Notes: a model not told the origin generated them from the sequence alone. DNA of 64,000 nt from Bacteroidota bacterium (GCA_009773515.1 WSXX01000022.1:1-64000); one strand, 5' to 3'. Numbered from the stretch's first letter, positions 50,531 through 59,807 are shown. A program made the numbers and translations.

Positions 50531-51760
50531 TCATAAATAGTCTGAGTTTTCATTGTTGTGTTTCGTAAAAGGTGCCACAGCTCGATTGTAAATTCCATGT
50601 ACCCAGGCAATTGCCATACCGTAGTTTGTAACCGGAATACCTGCATCAACAGCGGGTTTCAGGCGGTTAATAATCTGTTTGCGGGTGATCATACATCCTC
50701 CGCATTGAATCACCATGGCATAATCCTGTATTGTTCCGGGGATTTTACTTAGACCGGAAACTACCTCATATTCAAGCTTCTTGCCCGTATAATTGCCCAG
50801 CCACCTCGGGATTTTAACCCTGCCTATATCATCGCATGAAACATGATGTGTACATGATTCCAGTATAAGGATACGGTCGCCGTCTTTAAGGTTTGAAATA
50901 TGCGGTGTTCCTTTCAGGTAATTCTGAAAATCACCACGTTGACGCGCAAGCAAAATGCTGAAACTTGTCAGAGGAATGTCTTTGGGAACAGAAGCATCTG
51001 CTTTCAGAAACACCTGACTGTCGGTAATTACCAAAGCTGGCTTAGGGTTCATTCGGCGGATAAAACTGTCAACTTCGCGTTCCTTGCAAACCACCGCAAT
51101 ACCATCGTGATCAAGTATATCGCGTATAGCCTGAACCTGTGGCAGAATCATACGGCCTTCTGGAGCTTCAATGTCGATGGGCGTAATCAGCAACACCACA
51201 TCGCCATACGAAATAAGATCGCCAAGCAAAGAAGGAGATGTGTATGCCGATTCCGGAATCAACTTTCGCATGGCTGAAATTACGGCTTCAACTTCCGGAT
51301 GAAATGTTGCACTCAGGTCGATTACAGGTATTTTGTACTTTTCAGCCAGATTTTCCTTTAATGAAGCTGATAAAGGTTTCAGATCATTTTTGTTGTGAAC
51401 AATCAGAAATGGAACTGCCTTATCGCTAAACTCCGCAACAAGATCTTCTTCAACGCCATCGAAAACATTATCAGTAATCACTAGGATGGCAAGGTCGATA
51501 ATTTTCAGGGCTTCGCGGGTTTTGGCCACGCGCTTGCTGCCAAGATCACCGGTATCGTCAATGCCAGCGGTATCAATCAGAATCACAGGGCCAATGCCTG
51601 CAATTTCCATTGATTTCTTCACCGGATCAGTGGTTGTGCCGGCAACATCCGAAACTATCGCCAGTTCCTGACCAGCCAATGCATTGATCAGAGAGCTTTT
51701 GCCATTATTTCTGCGGCCAAATATGCCGATGTGCGGTTTGGTGTCTTTTCCTTTGGACAT
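50531..51760 (-). CDS. hydF: [FeFe]-hydrogenase H-cluster maturation GTPase HydF
   Basis: 409 residues. N-terminal GTPase: GIFGRRNNGKSSLINALAG (G1), GTTTDPVKK (G2), DTAGIDDTG (G3), HNKNDL (G4). The dimerisation domain and a C-terminal cluster domain follow, with CTHHVSC near residue 300 and VIQCGGCMITRKQ near 352, which are the CxH and CxxC ligands of the HydF iron-sulfur cluster. HydF is the scaffold on which the two-iron subcluster is assembled by HydE and HydG before transfer to the hydrogenase. It lies directly downstream of the aspartase gene in the same orientation; hydE, hydG and the hydrogenase are not in the window. Confidence 0.96.
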   Translation of the reverse strand: MSKGKDTKPHIGIFGRRNNGKSSLINALAGQELAIVSDVAGTTTDPVKKSMEIAGIGPVILIDTAGIDDTGDLGSKRVAKTREALKIIDLAILVITDNVFDGVEEDLVAEFSDKAVPFLIVHNKNDLKPLSASLKENLAEKYKIPVIDLSATFHPEVEAVISAMRKLIPESAYTSPSLLGDLISYGDVVLLITPIDIEAPEGRMILPQVQAIRDILDHDGIAVVCKEREVDSFIRRMNPKPALVITDSQVFLKADASVPKDIPLTSFSILLARQRGDFQNYLKGTPHISNLKDGDRILILESCTHHVSCDDIGRVKIPRWLGNYTGKKLEYEVVSGLSKIPGTIQDYAMVIQCGGCMITRKQIINRLKPAVDAGIPVTNYGMAIAWVHGIYNRAVAPFTKHNNENSDYL

Positions 51761-51762
51761 AA

Positions 51763-51818
51763 GGATTCAAAGATTCAAGGATTCAAAGATTCAAGATTCA
51801 AGGATTCAAAGATTCAAA
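51763..51818. repeat. Tandem 8-base GATTCAAA/G repeat
   Basis: Seven units of GATTCAAG or GATTCAAA (one shortened to 7 bases) fill the space between the aspartase stop and the hydF start. The aspartase stop codon lies within the last unit. Confidence 0.9.
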
Positions 51819-53256
51819 ATAAATCATTTATCGTGTAGCCGGCCTTCAGCAGATTGGCAGGTTTAAGTAGTTCTTCCAGCTTTTCGGCTGGCAATAGTTT
51901 CATTTCATCGTTAATCTCGAGTATACTTTTTTTGCCTGATTTCATCAGCAGCGCGATCTCCGTTGCCTTGTGATAACCAATGTAAGGACTCAGCGCTGTC
52001 GCGATAGCCGGACTATGCAGCAAGCGGTTGAGGCTGGTTTTTGTATCGACTTCAATACCAGCAACCATATTTTTAAGCATGGTGCGGCAGGAAGCAATCA
52101 GCAGCTTAAGACTACCAATCATGACATGCCCGATCATTGGAACATAAGCGTTCAGGTCGAGACAACCCTGTGCGGCCAACCCTGATATCAACCCATCATT
52201 GGCATATACCTGATGCGATGCACTGATCACAAATTCAGGAATTACAGGGTTCACTTTTCCAGGCATAATGGAACTTCCGGCCTGCATACGAGGCAATTTC
52301 AGCCCGGCATCGGTCAGGTCGGATGCGAGCAAGCGAAGGTCGTTCGAAATTTTTTCAAGATTCACCGCATGTGCCTTAAGAATGGCATGCACTTCAACGA
52401 TAGAATCAAGATTGCTGGTGGTGTCGTTCAGGTTTTCGCCGCGTGTTACCGGCAAACCGGTAAGCTGTTGCAATTGCTGAACTACCTCCATCACAAAAAA
52501 ACGTGGCACGGCAACCGAAGTTCCGATGGCACTTCCACCAAGATTCACCACTTTTATACGTTCATAGCACTTCGAAACCCTCCACCAATCGCGTGAAAGA
52601 GCGTCGCTGTAGTTTGAAAACAATTTCCCGTATGACGAAGGCACCGCCTCCTGCATCTGGGTATAAGCTATGCGCAGATCATCGCGGTAACGGCCTTCAA
52701 GCACTTCAAACCCAGCCCTGAGTTCATTGATGGCGGTTTCCAGATCGTTCAGTAAAAACATTACGGCTACCTTTAATGCAGTGGGAACCACATCATTGGT
52801 GCTTTGAAAAACATTGGCAGTTTCAGTAGGATCAATGTTGAGATATTCGCCGGGTTTAAAGCCAAGTTTCAGAAGCGCTGCATTGGCAATAATTTCATTC
52901 ACATTCATATTGATGCTGGTACCGGCTCCTCCGCTTATGGCGGGAACTATAAAATCGGAGAAATAATTACCCTTTGAAACTTCCGATGCAGCTTCTGTTA
53001 TAGCATTCAGCACTTCGCCAGGGATCACCCTGACAGGCAACTCCTTATTGCTGAATTTCTCATTTAATGCCTTGAAATAGGAAGCTGCAGTAAGATAACA
53101 TGCCTGCTTGACAATTCCCATGGCACAAAACCATTCCATATGGAACGGAGAATGATCAGGAAAGTTTTCCTTTGCCCTCAGGGCATGAATTCCGTAAAGA
53201 GCATCAGCAGGAATTTGGCGGCTGCCAAGGAAATCGGATTCGGTGCGTTGTTCCAT
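51814..53256 (-). CDS. aspA: Aspartate ammonia-lyase family protein
   Basis: 480 residues, fumarase/aspartase superfamily. The conserved regions are visible: GGAGTSINMNVNEIIAN near residue 108, TANVFQSTNDVVPTALK near 150, NLGGSAIGT near 232, and the signature loop GSSIMPGKVNPVIPEFV near 330, which carries the catalytic serine. It probably converts aspartate to fumarate and ammonia. The gene precedes hydF by about 53 bases in the same orientation; aspartase-like genes accompany hydrogenase-maturation genes in other anaerobes, so it may supply ammonia or act in that process. A signature Ala-to-Gly change (MPGKVNP) relative to the common MPAKVNP leaves the substrate open. Confidence 0.9.
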   Translation of the reverse strand: MEQRTESDFLGSRQIPADALYGIHALRAKENFPDHSPFHMEWFCAMGIVKQACYLTAASYFKALNEKFSNKELPVRVIPGEVLNAITEAASEVSKGNYFSDFIVPAISGGAGTSINMNVNEIIANAALLKLGFKPGEYLNIDPTETANVFQSTNDVVPTALKVAVMFLLNDLETAINELRAGFEVLEGRYRDDLRIAYTQMQEAVPSSYGKLFSNYSDALSRDWWRVSKCYERIKVVNLGGSAIGTSVAVPRFFVMEVVQQLQQLTGLPVTRGENLNDTTSNLDSIVEVHAILKAHAVNLEKISNDLRLLASDLTDAGLKLPRMQAGSSIMPGKVNPVIPEFVISASHQVYANDGLISGLAAQGCLDLNAYVPMIGHVMIGSLKLLIASCRTMLKNMVAGIEVDTKTSLNRLLHSPAIATALSPYIGYHKATEIALLMKSGKKSILEINDEMKLLPAEKLEELLKPANLLKAGYTINDLF

Positions 53257-53310
53257 GTTTCAAAAGTAGCAAATTTTAATGATGTTGGTTTAGGTTAGTT
53301 GGAAATATAC

Positions 53311-53555
53311 CGGATGGTCTCGACTTCGCTCGACCACCGGCATTCTGCCCGACCGGCATTCAGCTCGACCACAGGCTTCTCACTCGACCACCGGCAGCCC
53401 GATTTCCTTTTCCCGCAGGTCGAGCGGAGTCGAGACCTAAGGAAACAAGGCGGAGTCGAGACCTAAGGTTTTACCGGATGGTCTCGACTTCGCTCGACCA
53501 CCGGCATTCTGCCCGACCGGCATTCCGCTCAACCACCGGCATTCTGCTCTATGGT
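53311..53555. repeat. REPIN-like module and partial second copy, left of the GIY-YIG gene
   Basis: 53316-53335 is GGTC-TCGACTTCGCTC-GACC; after a spacer with CACCGGCATTCTG and CCCGATTTCCTTTTCCCGC comes the inverse hairpin AGGTC-GAGCGGAGTCGA-GACCT (53417-53438), then a half copy. A second copy starts at 53474 with the hairpin at 53480-53499 and is truncated at about 53555. The module matches that at 54016-54143. Confidence 0.8.
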
Positions 53556-53611
53556 AGACTAATGTTCTGTGATTATAAATCTTTTGTATTTTTATTGCAA
53601 ATAAAACATAT

Positions 53612-53923
53612 ATGAAAGGCTATGTTTACATTTTAAGATGTTTTGACGATAGATTGTATGTTGGAAGTACGATTGATCTTAACAAAAGATTATCGGAGCA
53701 TCAGCAAGGGAAAGGTGCAAATTTTACCAAAAAAAGGCTTCCAGTTCAATTAGTTTATTTTGAAGAGTTTGACAGAATTGATAAAGCCTTTTATCGCGAA
53801 AAACAATTGCAAAAGTGGTCGAGAGCTAAAAAAGAAGCATTGGTAGAGGGTAATAAGGAAGCTTTACACAGTCTTGCTGCGTGTATGAATTTTTCACATT
53901 ATATGTCTAAAAACGGTCAGTGA
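53612..53923 (+). CDS. Single-domain GIY-YIG nuclease
   Basis: 103 residues, almost entirely one GIY-YIG domain of the UPF0213/URI type: YVYILRCFDDRLYVGSTIDLNKRLSEH has the first two aromatic motifs and the catalytic arginine; FYREKQLQKWSRAKKEALV near residue 75 holds the conserved glutamate. It is flanked at 60-300 bases by the densest group of constant-core hairpins in the window. Such genes are numerous in Bacteroidota genomes and may act on DNA structures or repeats, but the substrate is unknown. The C-terminal 20 residues are variable. Confidence 0.88.
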   Translation: MKGYVYILRCFDDRLYVGSTIDLNKRLSEHQQGKGANFTKKRLPVQLVYFEEFDRIDKAFYREKQLQKWSRAKKEALVEGNKEALHSLAACMNFSHYMSKNGQ

Positions 53924-54015
53924 ATATTCTGGAAACGAATTAATGAATGACAAGAAATCATTTTAATAGACTCCTCCACCTTTTCCGCAAATAACCAAGG
54001 TGATTCCGCTTTTAT

Positions 54016-54143
54016 CCGGATGGTCTCGACTTCGCTCGACCACCGGCATTCTGCTCGACCACCGGCAGCCCGATTTCCTTTTCCCGCAGGTCGAGCGGAG
54101 TCGAGACCTAAGGTAAAAAAGGCGGAGTCGAGACCTAAGGTAA
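54016..54143. repeat. REPIN-like module right of the GIY-YIG gene
   Basis: A direct copy of the left module: 54022-54041 is GGTC-TCGACTTCGCTC-GACC, the same spacer words follow, 54088-54109 is AGGTC-GAGCGGAGTCGA-GACCT, then a half copy ending in AAGG. Confidence 0.8.
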
Positions 54144-54207
54144 AAACACTAAAAGAGCCACAATAATTGATTTTTGTCCTGCATATAGAATAACTTTATG
54201 CATCTTT

Positions 54208-54225
54208 TGTTCTACATATAGAACA
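54208..54225. other. 18-base palindrome in the gap before phoH
   Basis: TGTTCTA-CATA-TAGAACA, possibly an operator. The roughly 300 bases from 54144 to 54449 otherwise show no gene; a frame from about 54228 begins like a DUF4143-type ATPase (MDKST, stop, then KIILENQ) and may be a decayed remnant. TAATTTTG at 54435-54442 is a plausible -7 element for phoH. Confidence 0.35.
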
Positions 54226-54449
54226 CAATGGACAAGAGTACGATTTAGAAGATAATTCTGGAAAATCAAAGAAAAATTCCTATTACCTTTAACCCATTAT
54301 CTCCAATCAAATTACGAAAGTGCGACTCATGAAGCTAATCGCCGAAAAGTACATAAGATCAGCCATTCACTCTGAAAAATCAATTACTTTTGCATCCTGC
54401 CATCGGGTAAAACATTTCTATCCTGATGTTTATATAATTTTGAATTTTT

Positions 54450-55457
54450 ATGAGTGAAAAAGTCTTTAGCATAGAATCTCACAGTCCTCTTGAATTTTTT
54501 GGAGTCGGGGATCGTAACTTAAATACCATCAGGGATTTATACCCGAAATTAAAATTAATTGCGCGAGGTGAATTTCTTAAAGTAATAGGCGATCCTTCCG
54601 AAGTCGTTGCTTTTGAAGATTTTTTCCACCTGTTGATACTTCATTTCGAAAGGTTTGGCTCGATAACGGAATCTGACATCAGGCAACTGGCCGAACCGGG
54701 CAGCGGAAACGGCAGCCTGAAAGACAGTCCGCCCGATGTGCTGGTTCATGGCCGCAACGGAATGGTAATCAAAGCCCGCACGGCCAATCAGATAAAGATT
54801 GTTGAAAGCGTCGGTAAAAACGATATGGTGTTTGCTATCGGCCCTGCCGGAACCGGGAAAACCTACACCGCCGTTGCTTTGGCCGTTCGTGCGCTTAAAA
54901 ACCGCGAAGTCAAGCGTATCATATTAACCCGCCCTGCCGTTGAAGCCGGTGAAAATCTGGGATTTTTACCGGGAGATATGAAAGAGAAGCTTGATCCTTA
55001 CATGCAACCGCTTTATGATGCTTTGCGCGATATGCTGCCTCCGCAGAAACTCCTCACTTATCTGGAAGACGGTACCATTGAAATTGCTCCGCTGGCTTTT
55101 ATGCGCGGACGCACGCTCGACAATGTTTTTGCAATCCTTGATGAAGCTCAGAATGCCACCTCAAGTCAGCTGAAAATGTTTCTTACCCGCATGGGGCGAT
55201 CGGCCAAATTTTTTATTACCGGAGATGTTACCCAGATCGACCTGCCACGTCACCAGCAATCGGGACTGCTTCAGGCTTCTATTATTCTGAAAGATATTCC
55301 CGGCATTGATTTTATAATGCTTGATGAATCAGATGTGGTGAGGCATAAACTTGTGACCCGCATCATCAGGGCATACGATGGTGTGAACCCACGTCAGGAA
55401 ACGAAACAGGCGAAACCTGAAGTTCCGCCTGCACCTGAAAATCCTGAAATTTCTTAA
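54450..55457 (+). CDS. phoH: PhoH-family ATPase
   Basis: 335 residues. The PhoH P-loop ATPase core occupies about residues 105-315: VFAIGPAGTGKTYTAVALAVRAL (Walker A), ILTRPAVEAGENLGFLPGDMKEKLDPYMQPLYD, then DNVFAILDEAQNATSSQLKMFLTRMG (Walker B and DEAQN) and FFITGDVTQIDLP. The N-terminal region is typical of the YbeZ subtype, which works with YbeY in rRNA metabolism. The C-terminus overlaps the convergent C10 peptidase gene by 4 bases. Starts at ATG 54450. Confidence 0.95.
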   Translation: MSEKVFSIESHSPLEFFGVGDRNLNTIRDLYPKLKLIARGEFLKVIGDPSEVVAFEDFFHLLILHFERFGSITESDIRQLAEPGSGNGSLKDSPPDVLVHGRNGMVIKARTANQIKIVESVGKNDMVFAIGPAGTGKTYTAVALAVRALKNREVKRIILTRPAVEAGENLGFLPGDMKEKLDPYMQPLYDALRDMLPPQKLLTYLEDGTIEIAPLAFMRGRTLDNVFAILDEAQNATSSQLKMFLTRMGRSAKFFITGDVTQIDLPRHQQSGLLQASIILKDIPGIDFIMLDESDVVRHKLVTRIIRAYDGVNPRQETKQAKPEVPPAPENPEIS

Positions 55458-57562
55458 TTTCTGATCAGCACTTTTCTTACACCCGATCCACTTTCTGAAA
55501 CATACCTAAGGTAATAAATACCATCTGCAAGTGTGTGTACCGGAATCATAACCGTTTTTTGTCCTTCCAGTTTAACCAGCGAATTGTCAACAACAATTCT
55601 TCCTGAAAGATCGTGGATTGAAAGATTCACTTCCGCTGAAACTTTGTTGCTCAGCTCTACCCTCAGCCATTGATTGGCGGGAACAGGAAATACATTAACC
55701 TTAAGTTTATCGGCAGACTCAAATTCTGTGGCTACTGCTGATGATGAACTTGTATAGGAAATTTCCCAACCCTCTCCGGTAACTGAACTATTGGTGGTAA
55801 AAAGTATCAGCGCTTTTCCTGAAGGAACAGTAACAGAACCTGGATTATCGCTCCCTGAAAAATTTCCAACCATAGTCTGCGATGCAAGGTTATAAATCTT
55901 TATTGCATCATGAACAGGCTCTGTGTCAAGAAAGTCAAAGGTAAAAGTGATTGAAGCAGCATCTTCAGGCTCAATCCTGAATTTGCAAACGCTGTTGTTG
56001 TTGTAATCCCGGGTGCCGCTTCCGTCGGCAATTACACCGTTTGCATCGTTCAGAATAGTCTGTCCTGAACAGTAAACAGCCAGTTCGCTGTTGTACGAAA
56101 GTCTGAAACCACTGCCCTGATCACCTGAAGTAAGAAACTCAAGAAACATTTTATCGCCTGAAGCAGTAACTGATGGAGGCAAAGCATTTCCTGAGTAGCT
56201 TCCCAGCAATGGATAAGACGCATCGGGGCCATCAAATATATTCAGTACATCTTCGCCTTCGGTAAGGCCGAATTTTTCAAAATTTACGGTCAGGTTGGTA
56301 ACTGAATCAAGTGGAGCGATGAGCCATCCGCATTCAAGTCCGGAGATATATCCATCCACAGGTCCGGAACCATCTTCAATGGTGCCATTGTATCGGGTGA
56401 GGGTTTTAACACCGTTGCAATAATAAGGATAATTATCACTAGGCACAAAATTTACAATTGCACCCTGTCCGTTGGTAAAGTTACTTCCGTTAGGATTCAG
56501 GTTGTTCAGATAAAAATACCCGTTGGCAGATCCGCCCCATCCCCAGTTGAAATGGAAGAAATCATCACCCTGATATCCATCAACATTAAAGGCATGGCCA
56601 CCGGAACCAAAACCATGGTAATACATCGGCCAACCGTTGTCGAGATTTTGAATCAGCAATGAAGCCCAGGCACTGTTTGAATAATCATCTTTGTATTCCA
56701 GCGAAAGTTCATCGGAAAAACCAAAATGGTTTCTGAGTGCTTCGGCGGCATCATGGCTGTAAGCACCTGATCCGGAAGCCGAATACATCATGTCAACAGT
56801 TATTCCGCAATGGTATTGAATTTCAGCCATTTCATAATTGCTTTCACTACCTATAGAATTACGCATTTCCTCATAATTATATCCTACGTCAGCGAAATCA
56901 ACAAAAAGATAACCGTAATCAGAATAATATCCATGTGTGCCAGTCCCCTGTAAGGGATATCGCCAGTAATAAATCACTTGCGACATGGCTGTAGCAACGC
57001 AACCCGAATAAACATGTCCGCCTGGTCCACCATCATCTTCCGGACACAAATCATTGTACAAAGCACCCTGATTCCATGTGCAGGGAAGAAGTGGCTCAAC
57101 CTGACGATTATTCCTGTTTGATGCGGATTTTTCAGGGTCGTAATTCAATAAATCATTCCATGCAAGTTCAATTTCGGTGGTTGCCTGAAGTTGCTGATCA
57201 ATAATTTCCTGAAGCTGAAGTTCATATCCGGCCATCCAGCCAATGAGAGAAGGAGACTGGTTTTGCATTGAAAAAGATCCGACAGGAGAATACCCAATCA
57301 CAGGAAGTGCGGCATCGGTAGCCGAAACCAGAACAAAACCACCCTTGACAAAATTTATGGCATAAAGCAGCGGGGTGTTTGCTGTTAAAGTCAGTGCTGG
57401 TAAAGTTTCCAGAGATTCAAAACTTACACCGGCATCTGAAATTACTTTACTGTGCATAAATGCTTTGGCAACTTTATGAGCATTCTGCTCTGAAATTCCT
57501 CCGGCAATAACCTGCACTGCCAAAAGAGTTGAAAATAAGAAAGTGGTAAATCTTTTTATCAT
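55454..57562 (-). CDS. Secreted C10 (streptopain-like) cysteine peptidase with CUB-like domains and T9SS tail
   Basis: 702 residues with signal peptide (MIKRFTTFLFSTLLAVQVIAG) and an inhibitory propeptide (about 20-145: NAHKVAKAFMHSK). The catalytic Cys is about residue 188 in GHVYSGCVATAMSQVIYYW; the catalytic His about 323 in GSGGHAFNVDGYQ. Two CUB-like domains follow (about 383-490 and 495-605: IEDGSGPVDGYISGLECGWLI; GVIADGSGTRDYNNNSVCKFRI). The last about 75 residues form a T9SS type A sorting domain (VNVFPVPANQWLRVEL ... GIYYLRYVSESGSGVRKVLIRN). Convergent overlap with phoH. Closely similar in layout to the next gene. Confidence 0.93.
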   Translation of the reverse strand: MIKRFTTFLFSTLLAVQVIAGGISEQNAHKVAKAFMHSKVISDAGVSFESLETLPALTLTANTPLLYAINFVKGGFVLVSATDAALPVIGYSPVGSFSMQNQSPSLIGWMAGYELQLQEIIDQQLQATTEIELAWNDLLNYDPEKSASNRNNRQVEPLLPCTWNQGALYNDLCPEDDGGPGGHVYSGCVATAMSQVIYYWRYPLQGTGTHGYYSDYGYLFVDFADVGYNYEEMRNSIGSESNYEMAEIQYHCGITVDMMYSASGSGAYSHDAAEALRNHFGFSDELSLEYKDDYSNSAWASLLIQNLDNGWPMYYHGFGSGGHAFNVDGYQGDDFFHFNWGWGGSANGYFYLNNLNPNGSNFTNGQGAIVNFVPSDNYPYYCNGVKTLTRYNGTIEDGSGPVDGYISGLECGWLIAPLDSVTNLTVNFEKFGLTEGEDVLNIFDGPDASYPLLGSYSGNALPPSVTASGDKMFLEFLTSGDQGSGFRLSYNSELAVYCSGQTILNDANGVIADGSGTRDYNNNSVCKFRIEPEDAASITFTFDFLDTEPVHDAIKIYNLASQTMVGNFSGSDNPGSVTVPSGKALILFTTNSSVTGEGWEISYTSSSSAVATEFESADKLKVNVFPVPANQWLRVELSNKVSAEVNLSIHDLSGRIVVDNSLVKLEGQKTVMIPVHTLADGIYYLRYVSESGSGVRKVLIRN

Positions 57563-57612
57563 TTTTTAATATTTAAGAATCCAAAAGTACACAAAAGCAA
57601 AACGATAAATAC

Positions 57613-57651
57613 AAAAAGGGAAGTTCTACATCGAGTAAAACTTCCCTTTTT
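57613..57651. terminator. Bidirectional terminator between the two C10 peptidase genes
   Basis: AAAAAGGGAAGTT (57613-57625) pairs with AACTTCCCTTTTT (57639-57651). It ends transcription from the upstream (57690-59807) gene on the minus strand. Confidence 0.75.
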
Positions 57652-57689
57652 ATGTTAGATGAGCTTATAAATAGCTCTGATTCAGCACA

Positions 57690-59807
57690 CTAATCAACAA
57701 TTAGTTTTCTTGAAACGATTCCTTTTTCACTGCTTATCCTGAGCAGATAAACACCACTTTTCAGATTATTCAGTTGTATTACCTTGTTATTGAATCCTGA
57801 GTTCAGGAAAGTAGTTTCCTGATAAACTTCGCGGCCGGTAAGATCGTAAAGTCCAAAAACAGCACTGGTGGCTTCAGCAACACTGAATTTAACTTCTGTG
57901 TATCCTTTCGCAGGGTTTGGATAAACTGATAAATTGCCGGTAAATTCATTGGCTGATGCGCTTACATTCAAAATGTAATACTCAGCATCAAAACCTCCTT
58001 TGTTATTAAAGCCATTAGAAGTAAACAGCAGCAGCATTCTTCCGGTAGGTGATACCAGGGGTTCAGGAATGGTAGAACCGGTAAAATTGGCAATCAACTG
58101 ATTGGTTGGCAGCGCGTAAACTTTCAGGTAATCTTTATTTTCTTCAAGATCAAATGAAGTAAAAGCGAGGGTAAGATTCTCGGCATACGGACCTGGTTCA
58201 ATCTTCCATTTGCACATAGAATTGTGGTTGTAGCTATGATCTCCACTGCCATCAGTAATTGTTCCGGTTGGCTCGTTCAAAGTGATTGTGCCTGTGCAGA
58301 AAACAGGATAGGTCGAATTAAACTCAGCAATAAAGCCGTTGCCTTCATTGGTGTTATCTGTCAGAAATTCAACAAACAAGCGGTTTCCTGTTGATGTCAG
58401 TTGGGTTGTGGCAGCATTCATTGAATAACTCGCGATAAGCGGAGCACTGACATCTGCACCATCATAAACATTTACAGCATCGCCTTCTCCAAGGTCAAAA
58501 GTGCTGAAAGTCAATGAAATTGAGGTAACAGAGTCCTCAGGAGCAATAAGCCATGAGCAAGATTTGTTTGGCAGATAGCTGGCAAGAGGGCCGCTTCGGT
58601 CCTCAAAAATTCCCATTGGGGAAGTTATTACATGGTTTTCACAGCTGTATGGATAATTTGCCGTATTGGGAATGAAATTTCTTACCATCGCTTGTCCGCT
58701 GCTGAAACCGTTAACATCAGAAAGGGTGTAAAAGCCATTTCCGCTACCGCTCCATCCAAAATTGAAGTGAAACAACTTGCCGGTTCCGGTTACTTCGTAA
58801 CCATCAAGCACAAAAGCATGTCCACCATCTGTGCTTTGACCAGAGTAATAAAGGGGTTTTAATTCATCAAGACTTGCGGTGATCATATTTTCCCAGGCAG
58901 ATGAAGAATAATTACTTTTCCGCACATGCTGCACAGTGCTTGAGTATCCGAAATATGTACGCAATGCATAAGGAACGTCTTCGCTGTAGGCTCCTGAGCC
59001 ATCAGCACCATACATCATCCGCACACTTACACCACACTGATACTGAAGTTCCGCAATTGCATTAACAGCCCTTCCGCTGCCGGATGTAATTGAATTGAGC
59101 ATTGCATCCCAATCGTAATAGGTCTGGCCAAAATTTGCGCTGATGTTGCCATAGGGACTATAATTGTATGAATAACTTCCGGTTCCGTGTTCGGGATAAC
59201 GGTAATAAGTCATAATCATCGACATTGCTGTTGCTACACAACCAGCATAAACATGTCCGCCTGGTCCGGCAGCATCAAGCGGGCAGTAAGCATTGTAAGG
59301 AAAATCCTGATTCCACAATACAGGGAGCAATGGATCCATATCTCTTCCACCGGTAAATGACATTCTTGTTGTGTTCATGGAGGAATAATACTGCCATGAA
59401 TCTCCTATCTCGCTGGTTTGATTGATTTTAGTATCACGAACGAAGATAATCTGATCTTCATATCCTTTCAGGAAACTGCCAAAGTTCTGATCAAGGCTTC
59501 CTGCCGGGAAATAACCTTCAGGTGAATAACCGATAACCGGTGTGTAAACATCTTCGGCAGAAACAATAACATAGCCTCCATCCTGAAAATTAAAAACGTG
59601 GTACACCGGCAGATCATCCGACATTTTAGAACTTAACCAAACAGGAACAACAGCATCAATGTCGGTATTAATTCCACTTTGCACCTGTCGCTCATAAAAG
59701 AAATTACGGGCAACCAAAGCTGCAGATTCACGGTCAACAACATCGGCCATGGCGTTAAATGCCGGCATCAGAGCCAATACAATAAAAAGAAGTAGTCTTG
59801 ATTTCAT
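57690..59807 (-). CDS. Secreted C10 cysteine peptidase with CUB-like domains and T9SS tail (paralogue)
   Basis: About 705 residues from ATG 59807 (the longer frame to 59885 is rejected; signal peptide MKSRLLLFIVLALMPAFNAMA begins here). It has the same layout as its neighbour: propeptide, catalytic Cys in GHVYAGCVATAMSMIMTYY, catalytic His in DGGHAFVLDGYE, two CUB-like domains (FEDRSGPLASYLPNKSCSWLI; ITDGSGDHSYNHNSMCKWKI), and a type A sorting domain (LSVYPNPAKGYTEVKF ... GVYLLRISSEKGIVSRKLIVD). Tandem duplication is likely. Flanked by terminators on both sides, so it is an independent transcript. Confidence 0.93.
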   Translation of the reverse strand: MKSRLLLFIVLALMPAFNAMADVVDRESAALVARNFFYERQVQSGINTDIDAVVPVWLSSKMSDDLPVYHVFNFQDGGYVIVSAEDVYTPVIGYSPEGYFPAGSLDQNFGSFLKGYEDQIIFVRDTKINQTSEIGDSWQYYSSMNTTRMSFTGGRDMDPLLPVLWNQDFPYNAYCPLDAAGPGGHVYAGCVATAMSMIMTYYRYPEHGTGSYSYNYSPYGNISANFGQTYYDWDAMLNSITSGSGRAVNAIAELQYQCGVSVRMMYGADGSGAYSEDVPYALRTYFGYSSTVQHVRKSNYSSSAWENMITASLDELKPLYYSGQSTDGGHAFVLDGYEVTGTGKLFHFNFGWSGSGNGFYTLSDVNGFSSGQAMVRNFIPNTANYPYSCENHVITSPMGIFEDRSGPLASYLPNKSCSWLIAPEDSVTSISLTFSTFDLGEGDAVNVYDGADVSAPLIASYSMNAATTQLTSTGNRLFVEFLTDNTNEGNGFIAEFNSTYPVFCTGTITLNEPTGTITDGSGDHSYNHNSMCKWKIEPGPYAENLTLAFTSFDLEENKDYLKVYALPTNQLIANFTGSTIPEPLVSPTGRMLLLFTSNGFNNKGGFDAEYYILNVSASANEFTGNLSVYPNPAKGYTEVKFSVAEATSAVFGLYDLTGREVYQETTFLNSGFNNKVIQLNNLKSGVYLLRISSEKGIVSRKLIVD

